A stretch of 64,000 bases of DNA. Origin: an uncultured Bacteroidales bacterium (GTDB taxonomy: Bacteria; Bacteroidota; Bacteroidia; Bacteroidales; F082). Shown here in pieces: positions 11,314 through 19,371 of this stretch. Made by a program: the position numbers and the translations under genes. Every line of letters starts with the position of its first letter. Position 1 is the stretch's first letter. Under the pieces are notes generated by a model, which made no database searches, was not told where the DNA came from, and saw only the letters and a program-made list of their open reading frames with translations. Location of the stretch: assembly GCA_900318265.1 (NCBI GenBank), contig ONKA01000005.1, positions 62,001 to 126,000 on the forward strand. Reading direction: 5' to 3'.

Positions 11314-11994
11314 ATGGAAGAGAAAAAATCACCTAAGGCTAATCTTGAGAACAAGAAAGTGATGTTCACGCAGATAGGTTTGATCATCAGCTTGCTCATC
11401 GCATGGTTGGCCTTCGAGCACAAGAGCTACGACAAGCGCCAGATTGACGAAAGCTTGCTCAATCGCGAGGTCGTATTGGACGAGGAAATGGTGGAAATCA
11501 CCAAGCAAGAGGAGCAAAAGCCTCAGCCGGTGGAACAGCCCCAGCAGACCACTCAGCTCGAAATTGTGGACGACAATGTAGAGACTGAAGACATCAACAT
11601 CAACGCCGAAGTGGAACAGAACGAAGTCATCGAAGAGTATGTTGCCCCTGAGGTCGTGGAAGAAGAAGTCGTGGAACAGGAGATCTTCCAAATCGTGGAA
11701 GAGATGCCTGCCTTCCCTGGCGGCGAGCAAAAACTGATGGAGTATGTTGGTAAAAACATCAAGTATCCTCAGATTGCCCGTGAGACTGGTATCCAAGGCC
11801 GTGTGTTCATCGGTTTCGTTGTTGAACCCGATGGTTCCGTCTCCAACGTGAAGCTGCTCCGTGGCATCGGTGGTGGCTGCGACGAAGAAGCCATGCGCGT
11901 CGTCAAGTCGATGCCGAAATGGAAACCCGGCAAGCAGCGTGGTAAGGCCGTGCGTGTGTCCTACCAAATCCCTGTGTTCTTCAAGCTGCAGTAA
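11314..11994 (+). CDS. energy transducer TonB family protein
   Basis: TonB proteins couple inner-membrane proton motive force to outer-membrane TonB-dependent receptors. The protein has 226 residues. Seen: a short cytoplasmic N-terminus; one membrane segment (about residues 17-34, MFTQIGLIISLLIAWLAF); a periplasmic linker (about 45-125) unusually rich in Glu, Val and Gln rather than Pro/Lys; and a C-terminal TonB domain (about 130-226) with FPGGEQKLMEYVGKNIKYP, GRVFIGFVVEPDGSVSNV and PKWKPGKQRGKAVRVSY. No ExbB or ExbD gene is adjacent. It has its own promoter and a terminator shared with convergent uvrC. Confidence 0.93.
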   Translation: MEEKKSPKANLENKKVMFTQIGLIISLLIAWLAFEHKSYDKRQIDESLLNREVVLDEEMVEITKQEEQKPQPVEQPQQTTQLEIVDDNVETEDININAEVEQNEVIEEYVAPEVVEEEVVEQEIFQIVEEMPAFPGGEQKLMEYVGKNIKYPQIARETGIQGRVFIGFVVEPDGSVSNVKLLRGIGGGCDEEAMRVVKSMPKWKPGKQRGKAVRVSYQIPVFFKLQ

Positions 11995-12015
11995 ACACTT
12001 GAAGAAAGGTGAAAC

Positions 12016-12044
12016 AAAAAGCCAGCGTCATGCTGGCTTTTTTT
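12016..12044. terminator. bidirectional terminator between tonB and uvrC
   Basis: AAAAAGCCAGC and GCTGGCTTTTT flank a GTCAT loop. A-tracts and T-tracts on both sides allow use from either strand. The uvrC stop codon (12043-12045) touches it. Confidence 0.85.
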
Positions 12045-13845
12045 ATTTAAAGTGCTCGTAAACCACCCTCGCCTTGGCAGGGCCAACAATCTCGGCAAGC
12101 CGCTCCATGGAGGCCTCCTTGATGCCTTTTACCGATTTCAATTCGAGGAGCAACTTCTCTGCCGTCTTCTTCCCTATTCCCTTGATGTCGGCCAACTCGG
12201 AGTGCATAAATCCCTTCTCGAACTTCTTCCTATGGAAAGTGATGGCGAAACGGTGTACCTCGTCCTGGATATGCGCCAGCAGACGGAACACCTCTGAATT
12301 GGGCTTCAAGCCCACCACACGAGGCGGGAAACCGAAAAGCAATTCATTCGTGCGATGACGGTCATCCTTAGCCAAGCCGGCAATGGGGATGTCGACATGC
12401 AACTCGTCTTGTATCACCTGACGCACCACCTCCATTTGACCTTTGCCACCATCGGTGATGATGAGGTTGGGCAAAGGCTTGTTTTCCTCAATCAACCTAG
12501 AATAGCGCCGACACACCACCTCTTTCATCGAGGCGTAGTCGTCGGGACCTTCCACCGTCTTGATGTTGAAATGCCGGTAACCTGCCTTGTTAGGCTTGCC
12601 GTTCACGAACTGTACCATGCCCGCCACGGCATAGTCGCCTTGGAAATTGGAGTTGTCGAAACACTCGATGACATTAGGCACCTCGTCAAGCTGCAAGGCC
12701 TCTTTCAAGCTGTTCAAAACCCGTTTCTGATGGCGCTCGGGATCAACGAGTGTGCGCTGCTTATCAAGATCAATCTTGTATTGGAATGCGTTGCGGCGCG
12801 AGAGGTCGAGGAGCTTTAACTTGTCGCCGCGTTGAGGAACGGTCACCTCCACTTCCTCGATGTCATAGTCCAGCTTCATCGGAACGATGATTTCTGGAGC
12901 ATGGTCACCAAACTGCTGACGCAAGTCGGTAACAGCTAAGAGGAGCAACTCATCAGGGGTCTCTTCCAGCTTGCGTTTCATCTCGAAGGAATGCGACTGC
13001 ACCACAGCGCCGTCCTTCACCTTCATATAGTTCACATAGAAAGTCTCGTCGTCGTCGACAAATGAAAACACCTCAACATTATGGATGGTCGCGCTGACCA
13101 CCGTGGAACGGCTACGGTATTCTTCCAAAAGGTCATATTTCTCCTTGATGAGCTGAGCCTCCTCAAACTCCATACGTGAGGCATGGTCCATCATTGCCGA
13201 TTTAAGTCCTCGAAGCACCCAACCCAAGTTGCCCTTGATCACCTCGCGGATCTCGGCAATCATGGTGTTGTAGTCCTCTTTGGAGATCAAGCCTTCGCAA
13301 GGACCGTTGCATTTGTGGATGTGATAATCGAGACAAACCTTGTATTTACCTTTTTCGACACCCGCTTCCGTCAATGGTGTGCGGCAGGAACGCACCTTAT
13401 AGACTTGACTGAGCAAGTCCAGCAGAATATGCGCCGTGCGCACCGAGGGATAAGGACCGAAGTACTCCGAGCCGTCGTTCACCTTGCGCCGGGTGAGGAA
13501 CACACGCGGGAAGGCCTCCTTCTTGATGCAAATCCAAGGATAGGTCTTGTCGTCCTTGAGCATGATGTTGTAGCGCGGCTTGTACTGCTTGATCATCGTA
13601 TTCTCAAGCAAAAGTGCCTCCGACTCCGAGTCGACGATGCTGTATTCAAGGTCGGCAATTTTACTCACAAGGACGCGCGTCTTGCCGAATTGTTCCTTAT
13701 TGAAATAACTGCTGACACGACGTTTCAGGTTCTTGGCCTTGCCGACGTAGATGAGGGTGCCGCTTTTGTCGAAATAGCGGTACACGCCAGGCTTGTTGGG
13801 CAGCGCGGCGAGCTTTTGTTTCACTATTTCAGGCAATTCTATCAT
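12043..13845 (-). CDS. uvrC: excinuclease ABC subunit UvrC
   Basis: UvrC makes the dual incision in nucleotide excision repair. I chose ATG at 13845 (MIELPEIVKQKLAALPNKPG, 600 residues, normal). An in-frame ATG at 13878 would add 11 residues encoded by a repeat element. Seen: the N-terminal GIY-YIG nuclease (GVYRYFDKSGTLIYVGKAKN, about residues 15-34); the UVR motif (MEFEEAQLIKEKYDLLEEY) in the middle; the RNase H-like endonuclease domain (ECFDNSNFQGDYAVAGMVQF, ITDGGKGQMEVV); and C-terminal tandem HhH (IKGIGKKTAEKLLLELKSV). thiL lies upstream on the same strand, separated by a 146-bp repeat. Confidence 0.97.
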   Translation of the reverse strand: MIELPEIVKQKLAALPNKPGVYRYFDKSGTLIYVGKAKNLKRRVSSYFNKEQFGKTRVLVSKIADLEYSIVDSESEALLLENTMIKQYKPRYNIMLKDDKTYPWICIKKEAFPRVFLTRRKVNDGSEYFGPYPSVRTAHILLDLLSQVYKVRSCRTPLTEAGVEKGKYKVCLDYHIHKCNGPCEGLISKEDYNTMIAEIREVIKGNLGWVLRGLKSAMMDHASRMEFEEAQLIKEKYDLLEEYRSRSTVVSATIHNVEVFSFVDDDETFYVNYMKVKDGAVVQSHSFEMKRKLEETPDELLLLAVTDLRQQFGDHAPEIIVPMKLDYDIEEVEVTVPQRGDKLKLLDLSRRNAFQYKIDLDKQRTLVDPERHQKRVLNSLKEALQLDEVPNVIECFDNSNFQGDYAVAGMVQFVNGKPNKAGYRHFNIKTVEGPDDYASMKEVVCRRYSRLIEENKPLPNLIITDGGKGQMEVVRQVIQDELHVDIPIAGLAKDDRHRTNELLFGFPPRVVGLKPNSEVFRLLAHIQDEVHRFAITFHRKKFEKGFMHSELADIKGIGKKTAEKLLLELKSVKGIKEASMERLAEIVGPAKARVVYEHFK

Positions 13846-13856
13846 AGGTGTTTCTC

Positions 13857-14002
13857 TCACAAAACTTGCAAAACCCACAAAACTTATTTCTCAGTTGGGG
13901 AAAGCGGCCAACCAGCCCGCTTTCCGGCGGCAACCCAGTTGGGTGCCACCACACGCTTTTCTTCGGATTTTTTCTGTTTTGACAGTTTTGTTGGTTTTGT
14001 GA
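13857..14002. repeat. hairpin-rich dispersed repeat, copy A
   Basis: 146 bp bounded by TCACAAAAC and GTTTTGTGA. Inside are a hairpin GGAAAGCGG/CCGCTTTCC and a second with left arm GGC-A-ACCC, loop AGTT, right arm GGGT-GCC. Related copies are at 17182-17391 and 61401-61544. It sits between the thiL stop and the uvrC start. Confidence 0.8.
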
Positions 14003-14010
14003 TAAATAAA

Positions 14011-15066
14011 CTATTCTTGTTTCTTTCTCATGTGATCCCAGCCTTGGGCTTTGATGGGAATGACGTGGTTGTCGGGAGTGATCATCTCGGCCACGCCCTT
14101 GTCGTCGGTCATATAGCCGATGACCGTCACGTCAGCCGACATGGTTTGAATCTTCTCGTAGTCTTTCTGGTCAATGGTGAAGAGCAGCTCATAGTCCTCG
14201 CCGCCACTCAGCGCTGCCACAGAAGGCACAATCTGGAACTCCTTAGCCATCTTGTCCGTGGTCGGGTCAATCGGGATCTTATTTTCATAGAGTTGGCAGC
14301 CCACGCCCGATTCCTTGCAGAGATGCAGGATTTCGGAGGCCAAGCCGTCGGAGATGTCAATCATCGAGGTAGGTTTGATGCCCAAGGTCTTCAACTGTTC
14401 CACGACGTCCTTTCGAGCTTCGGGCTTCAGTTGGCGTTCCAGCACATACTCCATGCCTTTCAGTTGGGGTTGCATATTGGGGTTGGAGAGGAACTCCACT
14501 TTCTCGCGTTCGAGGATGAGCAGGCCGATGTAGGCACCACCCAAGTCGCCCGAAACACAGAGCAGGTCATTCTTCTTGGCACCGCTGCGGTAGACGATGT
14601 CCTCGTCTTTCGCCATGCCGATGACTGTGATGGAGATGACAAGGCCCGTCTTGCTGCTCGTGGTATCGCCACCCACCATGTCGACATGGTAACGCTCACA
14701 AGCCAAACGAATGCCAGCATACAACTCATCCAATGCTTCGGCGGAATAGCGGCTCGACACACCCAAGCCGACCACAATCTGTGTGGGTGTGCCGTTCATG
14801 GCATAGATGTCGGAGAAATTGCTGACAGCCGCCTTATAGCCAAGGTGCTTCAAAGGGCAATATGTCATGTCGAAATGGATGCCTTCGATGAGCATGTCGA
14901 CCGAGACGAGAGTACGATACCCTTCGTGGTTGATGACAGCGGCATCGTCGCCGACGCCTTTCAGCGAAGAGGCATTGCGCAAGGGGAAGTCCTGCGTCAG
15001 TTGGTCGATGAGGCCGAATTCACCAAGTTCGTCGAGTTCGGTCAAGGGTTTGTTTTCTTCTGCCAT
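14011..15066 (-). CDS. thiL: thiamine-monophosphate kinase
   Basis: ThiL phosphorylates thiamine monophosphate to thiamine diphosphate, the cofactor used by pyruvate:ferredoxin oxidoreductase among others. The start is ATG at 15066 (MAEENKPLTEL), giving 351 residues. Seen: GVGDDAAVI (Gly-Asp-Asp at 39-41, metal and ATP binding), VSVDMLIEGIHFD, GLGVSSRYSAEALDELYAGI, VGGDTTSSKTGLVISITVIG, MIDISDGLASEILHLCKESG and SGGEDYELLFTI, in family order. An AIRS-type kinase fold is expected. It shares a divergent promoter region with sdaA. No TPP riboswitch could be fitted in the short leader. Confidence 0.96.
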   Translation of the reverse strand: MAEENKPLTELDELGEFGLIDQLTQDFPLRNASSLKGVGDDAAVINHEGYRTLVSVDMLIEGIHFDMTYCPLKHLGYKAAVSNFSDIYAMNGTPTQIVVGLGVSSRYSAEALDELYAGIRLACERYHVDMVGGDTTSSKTGLVISITVIGMAKDEDIVYRSGAKKNDLLCVSGDLGGAYIGLLILEREKVEFLSNPNMQPQLKGMEYVLERQLKPEARKDVVEQLKTLGIKPTSMIDISDGLASEILHLCKESGVGCQLYENKIPIDPTTDKMAKEFQIVPSVAALSGGEDYELLFTIDQKDYEKIQTMSADVTVIGYMTDDKGVAEMITPDNHVIPIKAQGWDHMRKKQE

Positions 15067-15087
15067 ATTCTTCTTTATTATTGGCTG

Positions 15088-15114
15088 CAAAGGTAAGTTT
15101 TTTTCCTAACTTTG
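15088..15114. promoter_or_regulatory. divergent promoters for thiL (minus) and sdaA (plus)
   Basis: Minus strand: TACCTTTG at 15088-15095. Plus strand: TAACTTTG at 15107-15114. Both match TAnnTTTG and are only 11 nt apart. The plus element ends 4 nt before the sdaA ATG, so sdaA mRNA probably has little or no leader. Confidence 0.6.
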
Positions 15115-15118
15115 CGCC

Positions 15119-16321
15119 ATGAAAACCATCAAAGACATTTACAAGATCGGTGTTGGCCCCTCAAGCAGCCACACCATGGGCCCGCAGAAGGCCGCACATA
15201 TTTTCAACGAGCGTTTCCCCAACGCAGCCTCGTTTGAAGTGACACTTTATGGCAGTCTCGCTGCCACGGGCAAAGGCCACATGACCGACACCGCCATTCT
15301 CAATACCCTTCAGGCACCCACAGAAATCGTTTGGAAACCAGATGTCATTCTCCCATTCCACCCTAACGGTATGTTGTTCAAGGCTTTCGATGCGGAGAAA
15401 GACCTTCTCGGAGACTGGCAGGTGTTCAGCATAGGCGGCGGCAACCTGGCCGAAGAGGGCAAATTGGATGAATCACCTGAGGTCTACCCGCTCTCGAAGA
15501 TGACAGACATCCTCAACTGGTGCGAGCGCACCGGCCGTACCTATTGGGAGTATGTGTACGAATACGAGAACCAAAAGGAGATTGAGGACTACATGCTGAA
15601 GGTTTGGCAAGTGATGAAGGCTGCCGTTGAGCGTGGTCTTCAAGCTGAGGGTGTCTTACCCGGTCCGCTCAACTTGAGCCGCAAAGCCGCCACCTATCAC
15701 ATCAAGGCATCGGGGTATACGCACACCTTGAAGAGTCGCGGCTTGGTGTATTCCTACGCCTTGGCTGTCTCGGAAGAAAATGCCTCAGGCGGGGTCATCG
15801 TTACAGCACCGACCTGTGGGTCATGTGGCGTGATGCCTGCCGTATTATACCATCTCTCAAAGAGCTATGATTTCACCGACCAACGCATCGTCCGCGCCTT
15901 GGTGACGGCAGGACTGGTAGGCAACATCGTTCGTACCAACGCCTCCATCTCGGGCGCAGAGGTAGGATGTCAAGGCGAGGTGGGCGTGGCATGCGCCATG
16001 GCTGCCGCTGCTGCCAACCAGTTGTTTGGGGGAAGTCCAGCCCAGATTGAATACGCTGCAGAGATGGCGCTTGAGCACCACTTGGGCATGACCTGCGACC
16101 CTGTTTGCGGTCTTGTCCAGATTCCTTGCATCGAGCGCAATGCCTACGCCGCTGCCCGTGCCCTCGACTCCAACATCTACTCTACTTTTTCCGATGGCCA
16201 CCATCGTGTGTCGTTCGACAAGGTCGTGGAAACGATGAAAGAGACCGGCAAGGATTTGCCATCGCTTTATAAGGAGACATCGCAAGGCGGATTGGCAAGG
16301 GATTACACACAAATGAGCTAA
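15119..16321 (+). CDS. sdaA: L-serine ammonia-lyase (iron-sulfur type, single chain)
   Basis: SdaA converts L-serine to pyruvate and ammonia using an oxygen-sensitive [4Fe-4S] cluster. It has 400 residues, the single-chain beta-alpha form. Seen: the N-terminal beta domain with IGVGPSSSHTMGPQKAAHIF (about residues 11-30); the alpha domain with VIVTAPTCGSCGVMPAVLYH; and a Cys-rich region (GCQGEVGVACAMAAAAANQL, then HHLGMTCDPVCGLVQIPCIE) that supplies cluster ligands by analogy with the family. The start is ATG at 15119, immediately downstream of a -7 box. Pyruvate made here would feed NifJ and the Pta-AckA route. A terminator follows. Confidence 0.96.
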   Translation: MKTIKDIYKIGVGPSSSHTMGPQKAAHIFNERFPNAASFEVTLYGSLAATGKGHMTDTAILNTLQAPTEIVWKPDVILPFHPNGMLFKAFDAEKDLLGDWQVFSIGGGNLAEEGKLDESPEVYPLSKMTDILNWCERTGRTYWEYVYEYENQKEIEDYMLKVWQVMKAAVERGLQAEGVLPGPLNLSRKAATYHIKASGYTHTLKSRGLVYSYALAVSEENASGGVIVTAPTCGSCGVMPAVLYHLSKSYDFTDQRIVRALVTAGLVGNIVRTNASISGAEVGCQGEVGVACAMAAAAANQLFGGSPAQIEYAAEMALEHHLGMTCDPVCGLVQIPCIERNAYAAARALDSNIYSTFSDGHHRVSFDKVVETMKETGKDLPSLYKETSQGGLARDYTQMS

Positions 16322-16325
16322 GAAA

Positions 16326-16355
16326 CAAAAAAGCCACTCGTAAGTGGCTTTTTTT
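16326..16355 (+). terminator. intrinsic terminator after sdaA
   Basis: AAAAAGCCACT / AGTGGCTTTTT around a CGTA loop, followed by T's. It is also positioned after the convergent tRNA gene. Confidence 0.85.
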
Positions 16356-16359
16356 GTTG

Positions 16360-16433
16360 TGGTCCCACTAGGGCTTGAACCTAGGACCTACTGATTATGA
16401 GTCAGTTGCTCTAACCAACTGCGCTATGGGACC
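16360..16433 (-). tRNA. tRNA with CAU anticodon (Met, or Ile2 if lysidine-modified)
   Basis: The reverse strand folds as a standard cloverleaf. The acceptor arm is GGTCCCA/TGGGACC, the D arm is in AGCGCAGTTGGTTAGAGC, and the anticodon arm is ACTGA-CTCATAA-TCAGT with CAU at 34-36. The T arm CTAGG-TTCAAGC-CCTAG follows and the discriminator is A. CCA is not encoded. An elongator Met or Ile2 identity cannot be separated by eye; initiator features (three G-C pairs in the anticodon stem) are absent. Confidence 0.93.
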
Positions 16434-16533
16434 GCAAAAAACCAAGCAAATTCACACTTTTCAGCGTTTTTTCTTGCTTTTTGCGCTGCAAATTTACAAT
16501 TTTGCACCGAAATAGACTGAAATTTTCTCAAAA

Positions 16534-17181
16534 ATGAGCGCAAAAATCAAGAATATCATCTTCGACCTTGGCGGCGTCATCCTCGACATCGATGAAACCA
16601 TTGTGTATAAAGAACTCGAAAAAATGGGCATCAGCACTTCTGAATTGGCTCATTCCAAGGAGTTTATAGACATCATGAGCAAATTCGACACAGGCATCTA
16701 CACCGCCCCCACCTTCCGCAAAAAAACCAAAACCCTTCTCGGTCAGGAAAAAATGACAGACCAGAGATTCGATGCCATTTGGAACGCCATGCTCCTCGAC
16801 ATCCCCCGCGAGCGCATAGAGGCCATTGAGAAGGTGAAGAAACACTACAAGATCTTCTTGATGAGCAACTCCAACGTAATTCATTACGATTTGTATGTTA
16901 GAGATTTGCAGCTACGTTTCGGCTACCACGAGTTTGACGAACTGTTCAACAAGTCGTATTTCTCCTTTGCCGAACATCTGGAAAAGCCCGACCCGCGCTT
17001 CTTCGAACTGATTCTTGACCATGAAGGCTTGTCGCCTGAGGAAACACTTTTCATCGACGACACGGCAGCAAATATTGAGGTCGCCAAGTCATTGGGCATC
17101 AAAACGTATCATATTCGACGTGATGAGTTGGTGAGAAATTTGTTTGAGAATGGAGTTTTGAAGGAAGGGGTTGTCGAATAA
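16534..17181 (+). CDS. HAD-superfamily hydrolase, subfamily IA
   Basis: A probable small-molecule phosphatase of the haloacid dehalogenase superfamily, 215 residues. Motif I is FDLGGVILDID with the nucleophile Asp11 (the usual second Asp position holds Gly, as in several HAD-IA members). Motif II is FLMSNSN, the Lys motif lies in HLEKPDPRFF, and motif IV is TLFIDDTAANIEVAKSLG. A helical cap lies between motifs I and II. The substrate is not predictable from sequence. It is transcribed alone between the tRNA and repeat copy B. Confidence 0.9.
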   Translation: MSAKIKNIIFDLGGVILDIDETIVYKELEKMGISTSELAHSKEFIDIMSKFDTGIYTAPTFRKKTKTLLGQEKMTDQRFDAIWNAMLLDIPRERIEAIEKVKKHYKIFLMSNSNVIHYDLYVRDLQLRFGYHEFDELFNKSYFSFAEHLEKPDPRFFELILDHEGLSPEETLFIDDTAANIEVAKSLGIKTYHIRRDELVRNLFENGVLKEGVVE

Positions 17182-17391
17182 TCACAAAACCTTCAAAACT
17201 TACAAAACCATTATTTTAACAGGAAAGTCGCCAACCGGCTCCTTTCCTAAGCATCCTAAAGGATGCAGTTTTGACTTATTAATACGTGTTCTGACTTACC
17301 AGCAACCGTAGGGTGCGTTGCAATGGAACCCAGTTGGGTGACATTGCCAGTTCAATTATTACAAGTTTTGATTGTTTTGTGGGTTTTGTGA
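17182..17391. repeat. hairpin-rich dispersed repeat, copy B (longest)
   Basis: 210 bp bounded by TCACAAAAC and GTTTTGTGA. It contains GGAAAG...CTTTCC around GCC-AACC-GGC, an extra GCATCC/GGATGC hairpin, and GCAATG-GA-ACCC-AGTT-GGGT-GA-CATTGC. Its right arm encodes the last codons and the stop of dusB (17359-17361). Confidence 0.8.
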
Positions 17392-18366
17392 CAAATAATA
17401 ATGGGAAATCTCGTCAAGAATTCCAAAAACCTCTTCAACAGAAAGCGTCTCCATTAACCTCATTTTGAACGGCTTAAAATTCGGTAAACCTTTGAAATAG
17501 GCCGACCAATGCTTGCGGATTTCCAATAAAGCAATGTGCTCACCCTTCCATTCGATGGAACGCTGCAGATGAATTTTACTCACTCGTACGCGTTCTGCCA
17601 CATTTGGTGAAGGCAACTCTTCCTCTGTTTCCAAATAATGTCTTATTTGGCTGAAAATCCATGGATTGCCGTATGAAGCGCGGCCAATCATCAGTCCATC
17701 CACGCCGTAGGTGTCCTTGAAATGCTTGGCTGAAGGTCCATCCACCACGTCGCCGTTACCGATGATAGGGATGTGCATGCGGGGATTGTTTTTCACGGCT
17801 CCAATGAGGGTCCAGTCGGCAGGATCGCTGTATTTGGTGGTGCGCAGACGGCCGTGGATGGTCAAGGCGGCGATGCCCACGTCTTGCAAGCGTTCGGCGA
17901 TGTCGACGATTTCGCGGTGCGCGTCATCGTAACCGAGGCGTGTCTTGACCGTCACAGGTGTCTTTACCGCCTCCACCACAGCTTTAGTGATGGCCACCAT
18001 CTTAGGGATGTCGTTCATGATGCCTGAGCCCGCACCTTTCGAAGCCACCTTCTTCACCGGACAGCCAAAATTGATGTCGATGATATCGGGATGGGCGGTC
18101 TCAGCATAACGTGCCGCCTCAACCATGGGCTCGACAGCGTTGCCGAAGATTTGGATACCCACGGGACGTTCCATCTCCTCGAAATCGAGTTTCTTGATGC
18201 TCTTCACCGAGTCGCGGATGAGGCCGTCGGCGGAGATGAATTCCGAGTACACCACGTCGGCGCCAAAGAGTTTGCAGACATAACGGAACGGCGGGTCCGA
18301 CACGTCTTCCATAGGCGCGAGGAGCAAGGGATAATGCTCGAATTCGAGGTGGGCGAGTTTGTACAT
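17359..18366 (-). CDS. dusB: tRNA-dihydrouridine synthase
   Basis: This FMN enzyme reduces specific tRNA uridines to dihydrouridine. I chose ATG at 18366 (MYKLAHLEFEHYPLLLAPME, 335 residues). An upstream in-frame extension to 18495 reads a REP palindrome (giving PELVEGS) and the promoter, so it is rejected. Seen: the FMN-barrel start LAPMEDVSDPPFRYVCKLF (about 17-35); catalytic Cys102 in INFGCPVKKVASKGAGSG; VKTRLGYDDAHREIVDIAE; LTIHGRLRTTKYSDPADW; and IPIIGNGDVVDGPS. The last ten residues (SQNPQNNQNL) and the stop codon come from repeat copy B, so the native C-terminus has been replaced or extended. Confidence 0.94.
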   Translation of the reverse strand: MYKLAHLEFEHYPLLLAPMEDVSDPPFRYVCKLFGADVVYSEFISADGLIRDSVKSIKKLDFEEMERPVGIQIFGNAVEPMVEAARYAETAHPDIIDINFGCPVKKVASKGAGSGIMNDIPKMVAITKAVVEAVKTPVTVKTRLGYDDAHREIVDIAERLQDVGIAALTIHGRLRTTKYSDPADWTLIGAVKNNPRMHIPIIGNGDVVDGPSAKHFKDTYGVDGLMIGRASYGNPWIFSQIRHYLETEEELPSPNVAERVRVSKIHLQRSIEWKGEHIALLEIRKHWSAYFKGLPNFKPFKMRLMETLSVEEVFGILDEISHYYLSQNPQNNQNL

Positions 18367-18377
18367 TTTTTGGTATC

Positions 18378-18417
18378 GGCCCTTCGACCCTTCGACGAGC
18401 TCAGGGCTCAGAACCTT
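18378..18417. repeat. REP-like palindrome (CCTTCGAC...GAGCTCAGGG type) in the dusB leader
   Basis: CCCTTCGACGAGCTCAGGG (18388-18405 region) is preceded by a partial second unit GGCCCTTCGA. The same family occurs at 59988-60050. It lies in the 5' untranslated region of dusB between promoter and ATG. Confidence 0.75.
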
Positions 18418-18430
18418 GGATTTTACGCTG

Positions 18431-18455
18431 CAAAAGTACAAAAAGTGTATCTTTG
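18431..18455. promoter_or_regulatory. divergent -7 elements for dusB (minus) and the CPBP protease gene (plus)
   Basis: Minus: TACTTTTG at 18431-18438. Plus: TATCTTTG at 18448-18455. Both match TAnnTTTG and are 9 nt apart, so polymerases would compete. Confidence 0.55.
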
Positions 18456-18474
18456 CAGCAAAATAAACCTCATC

Positions 18475-19371
18475 ATGAACGACAACTTGAAACAATCCAC
18501 GGGAATCAGAATCCTTATCTTCTTGGTCATTTTATTGATCAGCGGCCTGATAGGTGTTGCGGCTTCCGCCATCTTTATGTTTGCTGGTGACACGGGCATG
18601 AAACTCGGACAAGGCATCAGTTCCATCTTCATGTTTGTTGTACCACCCATCGTCTACTATTTTATCACGCGCAAGGAACACCAAATGAGGGATTTAGGTC
18701 TTCGCAAACTCAGCCCTCCCTGGTGGCTCATATTAATAGGTGCCATCTTGATGTTCATCTCATTGCCAGTCTCCAACCTGCTGACCGAATGGAACGAAGG
18801 TATGAAACTAGGTGGAGCGTTCCAGATATTGGAAGACATGATGAAGACTCTGGAACAAACCGCAACAGACCTTACCGAGCGCATGCTCAACGTCGACACC
18901 ATCGGAGGCTTGCTGCTCAATCTGGTCATCATCGCATTGATACCGGCCATAGGAGAAGAATTGACCTTTCGTGGCGTGATACAACAAGCGCTAACGCGTA
19001 AGATGAACCCTCATGTCGCCATCATCCTTTCGGCAGCCATCTTTTCCTTCATCCACTTCCAGTTCTACGGCTTCCTGACGCGTATGTTCCTCGGCATGCT
19101 CTTAGGTTACATGTTCTACATCACCGGCTCGTTGTGGACGAGCATCCTCATGCACTTTCTCAACAACGGAAGCGCTGTTTTGATCTATTACCTTAACAAC
19201 AAGGGTATCATCAATGTCGATGTCGACCACTTTGGCGCCACGCAAAGCGTATGGCTCATCATCGTCAGTGCAATGGTGACCATCGGACTCATCGCTTGGA
19301 GTTGGATCAAGGCGCAGCCCAAGAAACAAGCCGAGACTACTCCCTTAACTCCGCCAGCGGGAAACAATTAA
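18475..19371 (+). CDS. CPBP family intramembrane glutamic endopeptidase
   Basis: A multi-pass membrane protein of the CPBP (Abi, Rce1-like) family, 298 residues from ATG at 18475. About seven or eight hydrophobic segments are seen. The catalytic motifs are present in order: EELTFRG (Glu161, Glu162, Arg166), FSFIHFQFYG (His194) and LMHFLNN (His227, Asn231). The role in this organism is unknown; relatives act in prenyl-protein processing, bacteriocin self-immunity or membrane protein turnover. The chain ends in a Lys/Gln/Pro-rich tail. Its stop codon overlaps the cdd stop codon on the other strand. Confidence 0.92.
   Translation: MNDNLKQSTGIRILIFLVILLISGLIGVAASAIFMFAGDTGMKLGQGISSIFMFVVPPIVYYFITRKEHQMRDLGLRKLSPPWWLILIGAILMFISLPVSNLLTEWNEGMKLGGAFQILEDMMKTLEQTATDLTERMLNVDTIGGLLLNLVIIALIPAIGEELTFRGVIQQALTRKMNPHVAIILSAAIFSFIHFQFYGFLTRMFLGMLLGYMFYITGSLWTSILMHFLNNGSAVLIYYLNNKGIINVDVDHFGATQSVWLIIVSAMVTIGLIAWSWIKAQPKKQAETTPLTPPAGNN

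Noticed and set aside
13183-15096. A 637-codon plus-strand open frame opposite uvrC and thiL.
   Set aside because: It lies antisense to two clear genes, crosses repeat copy A, and its translation has no family pattern; it is a G+C-driven shadow frame.
15067-15118. A TPP riboswitch ahead of thiL.
   Set aside because: The leader is only about 17 nt, too short for a THI element.
18367-18495. An N-terminal extension of DusB.
   Set aside because: It is translated from a REP palindrome (PELVEGS) and the promoter; the family start is at 18366.
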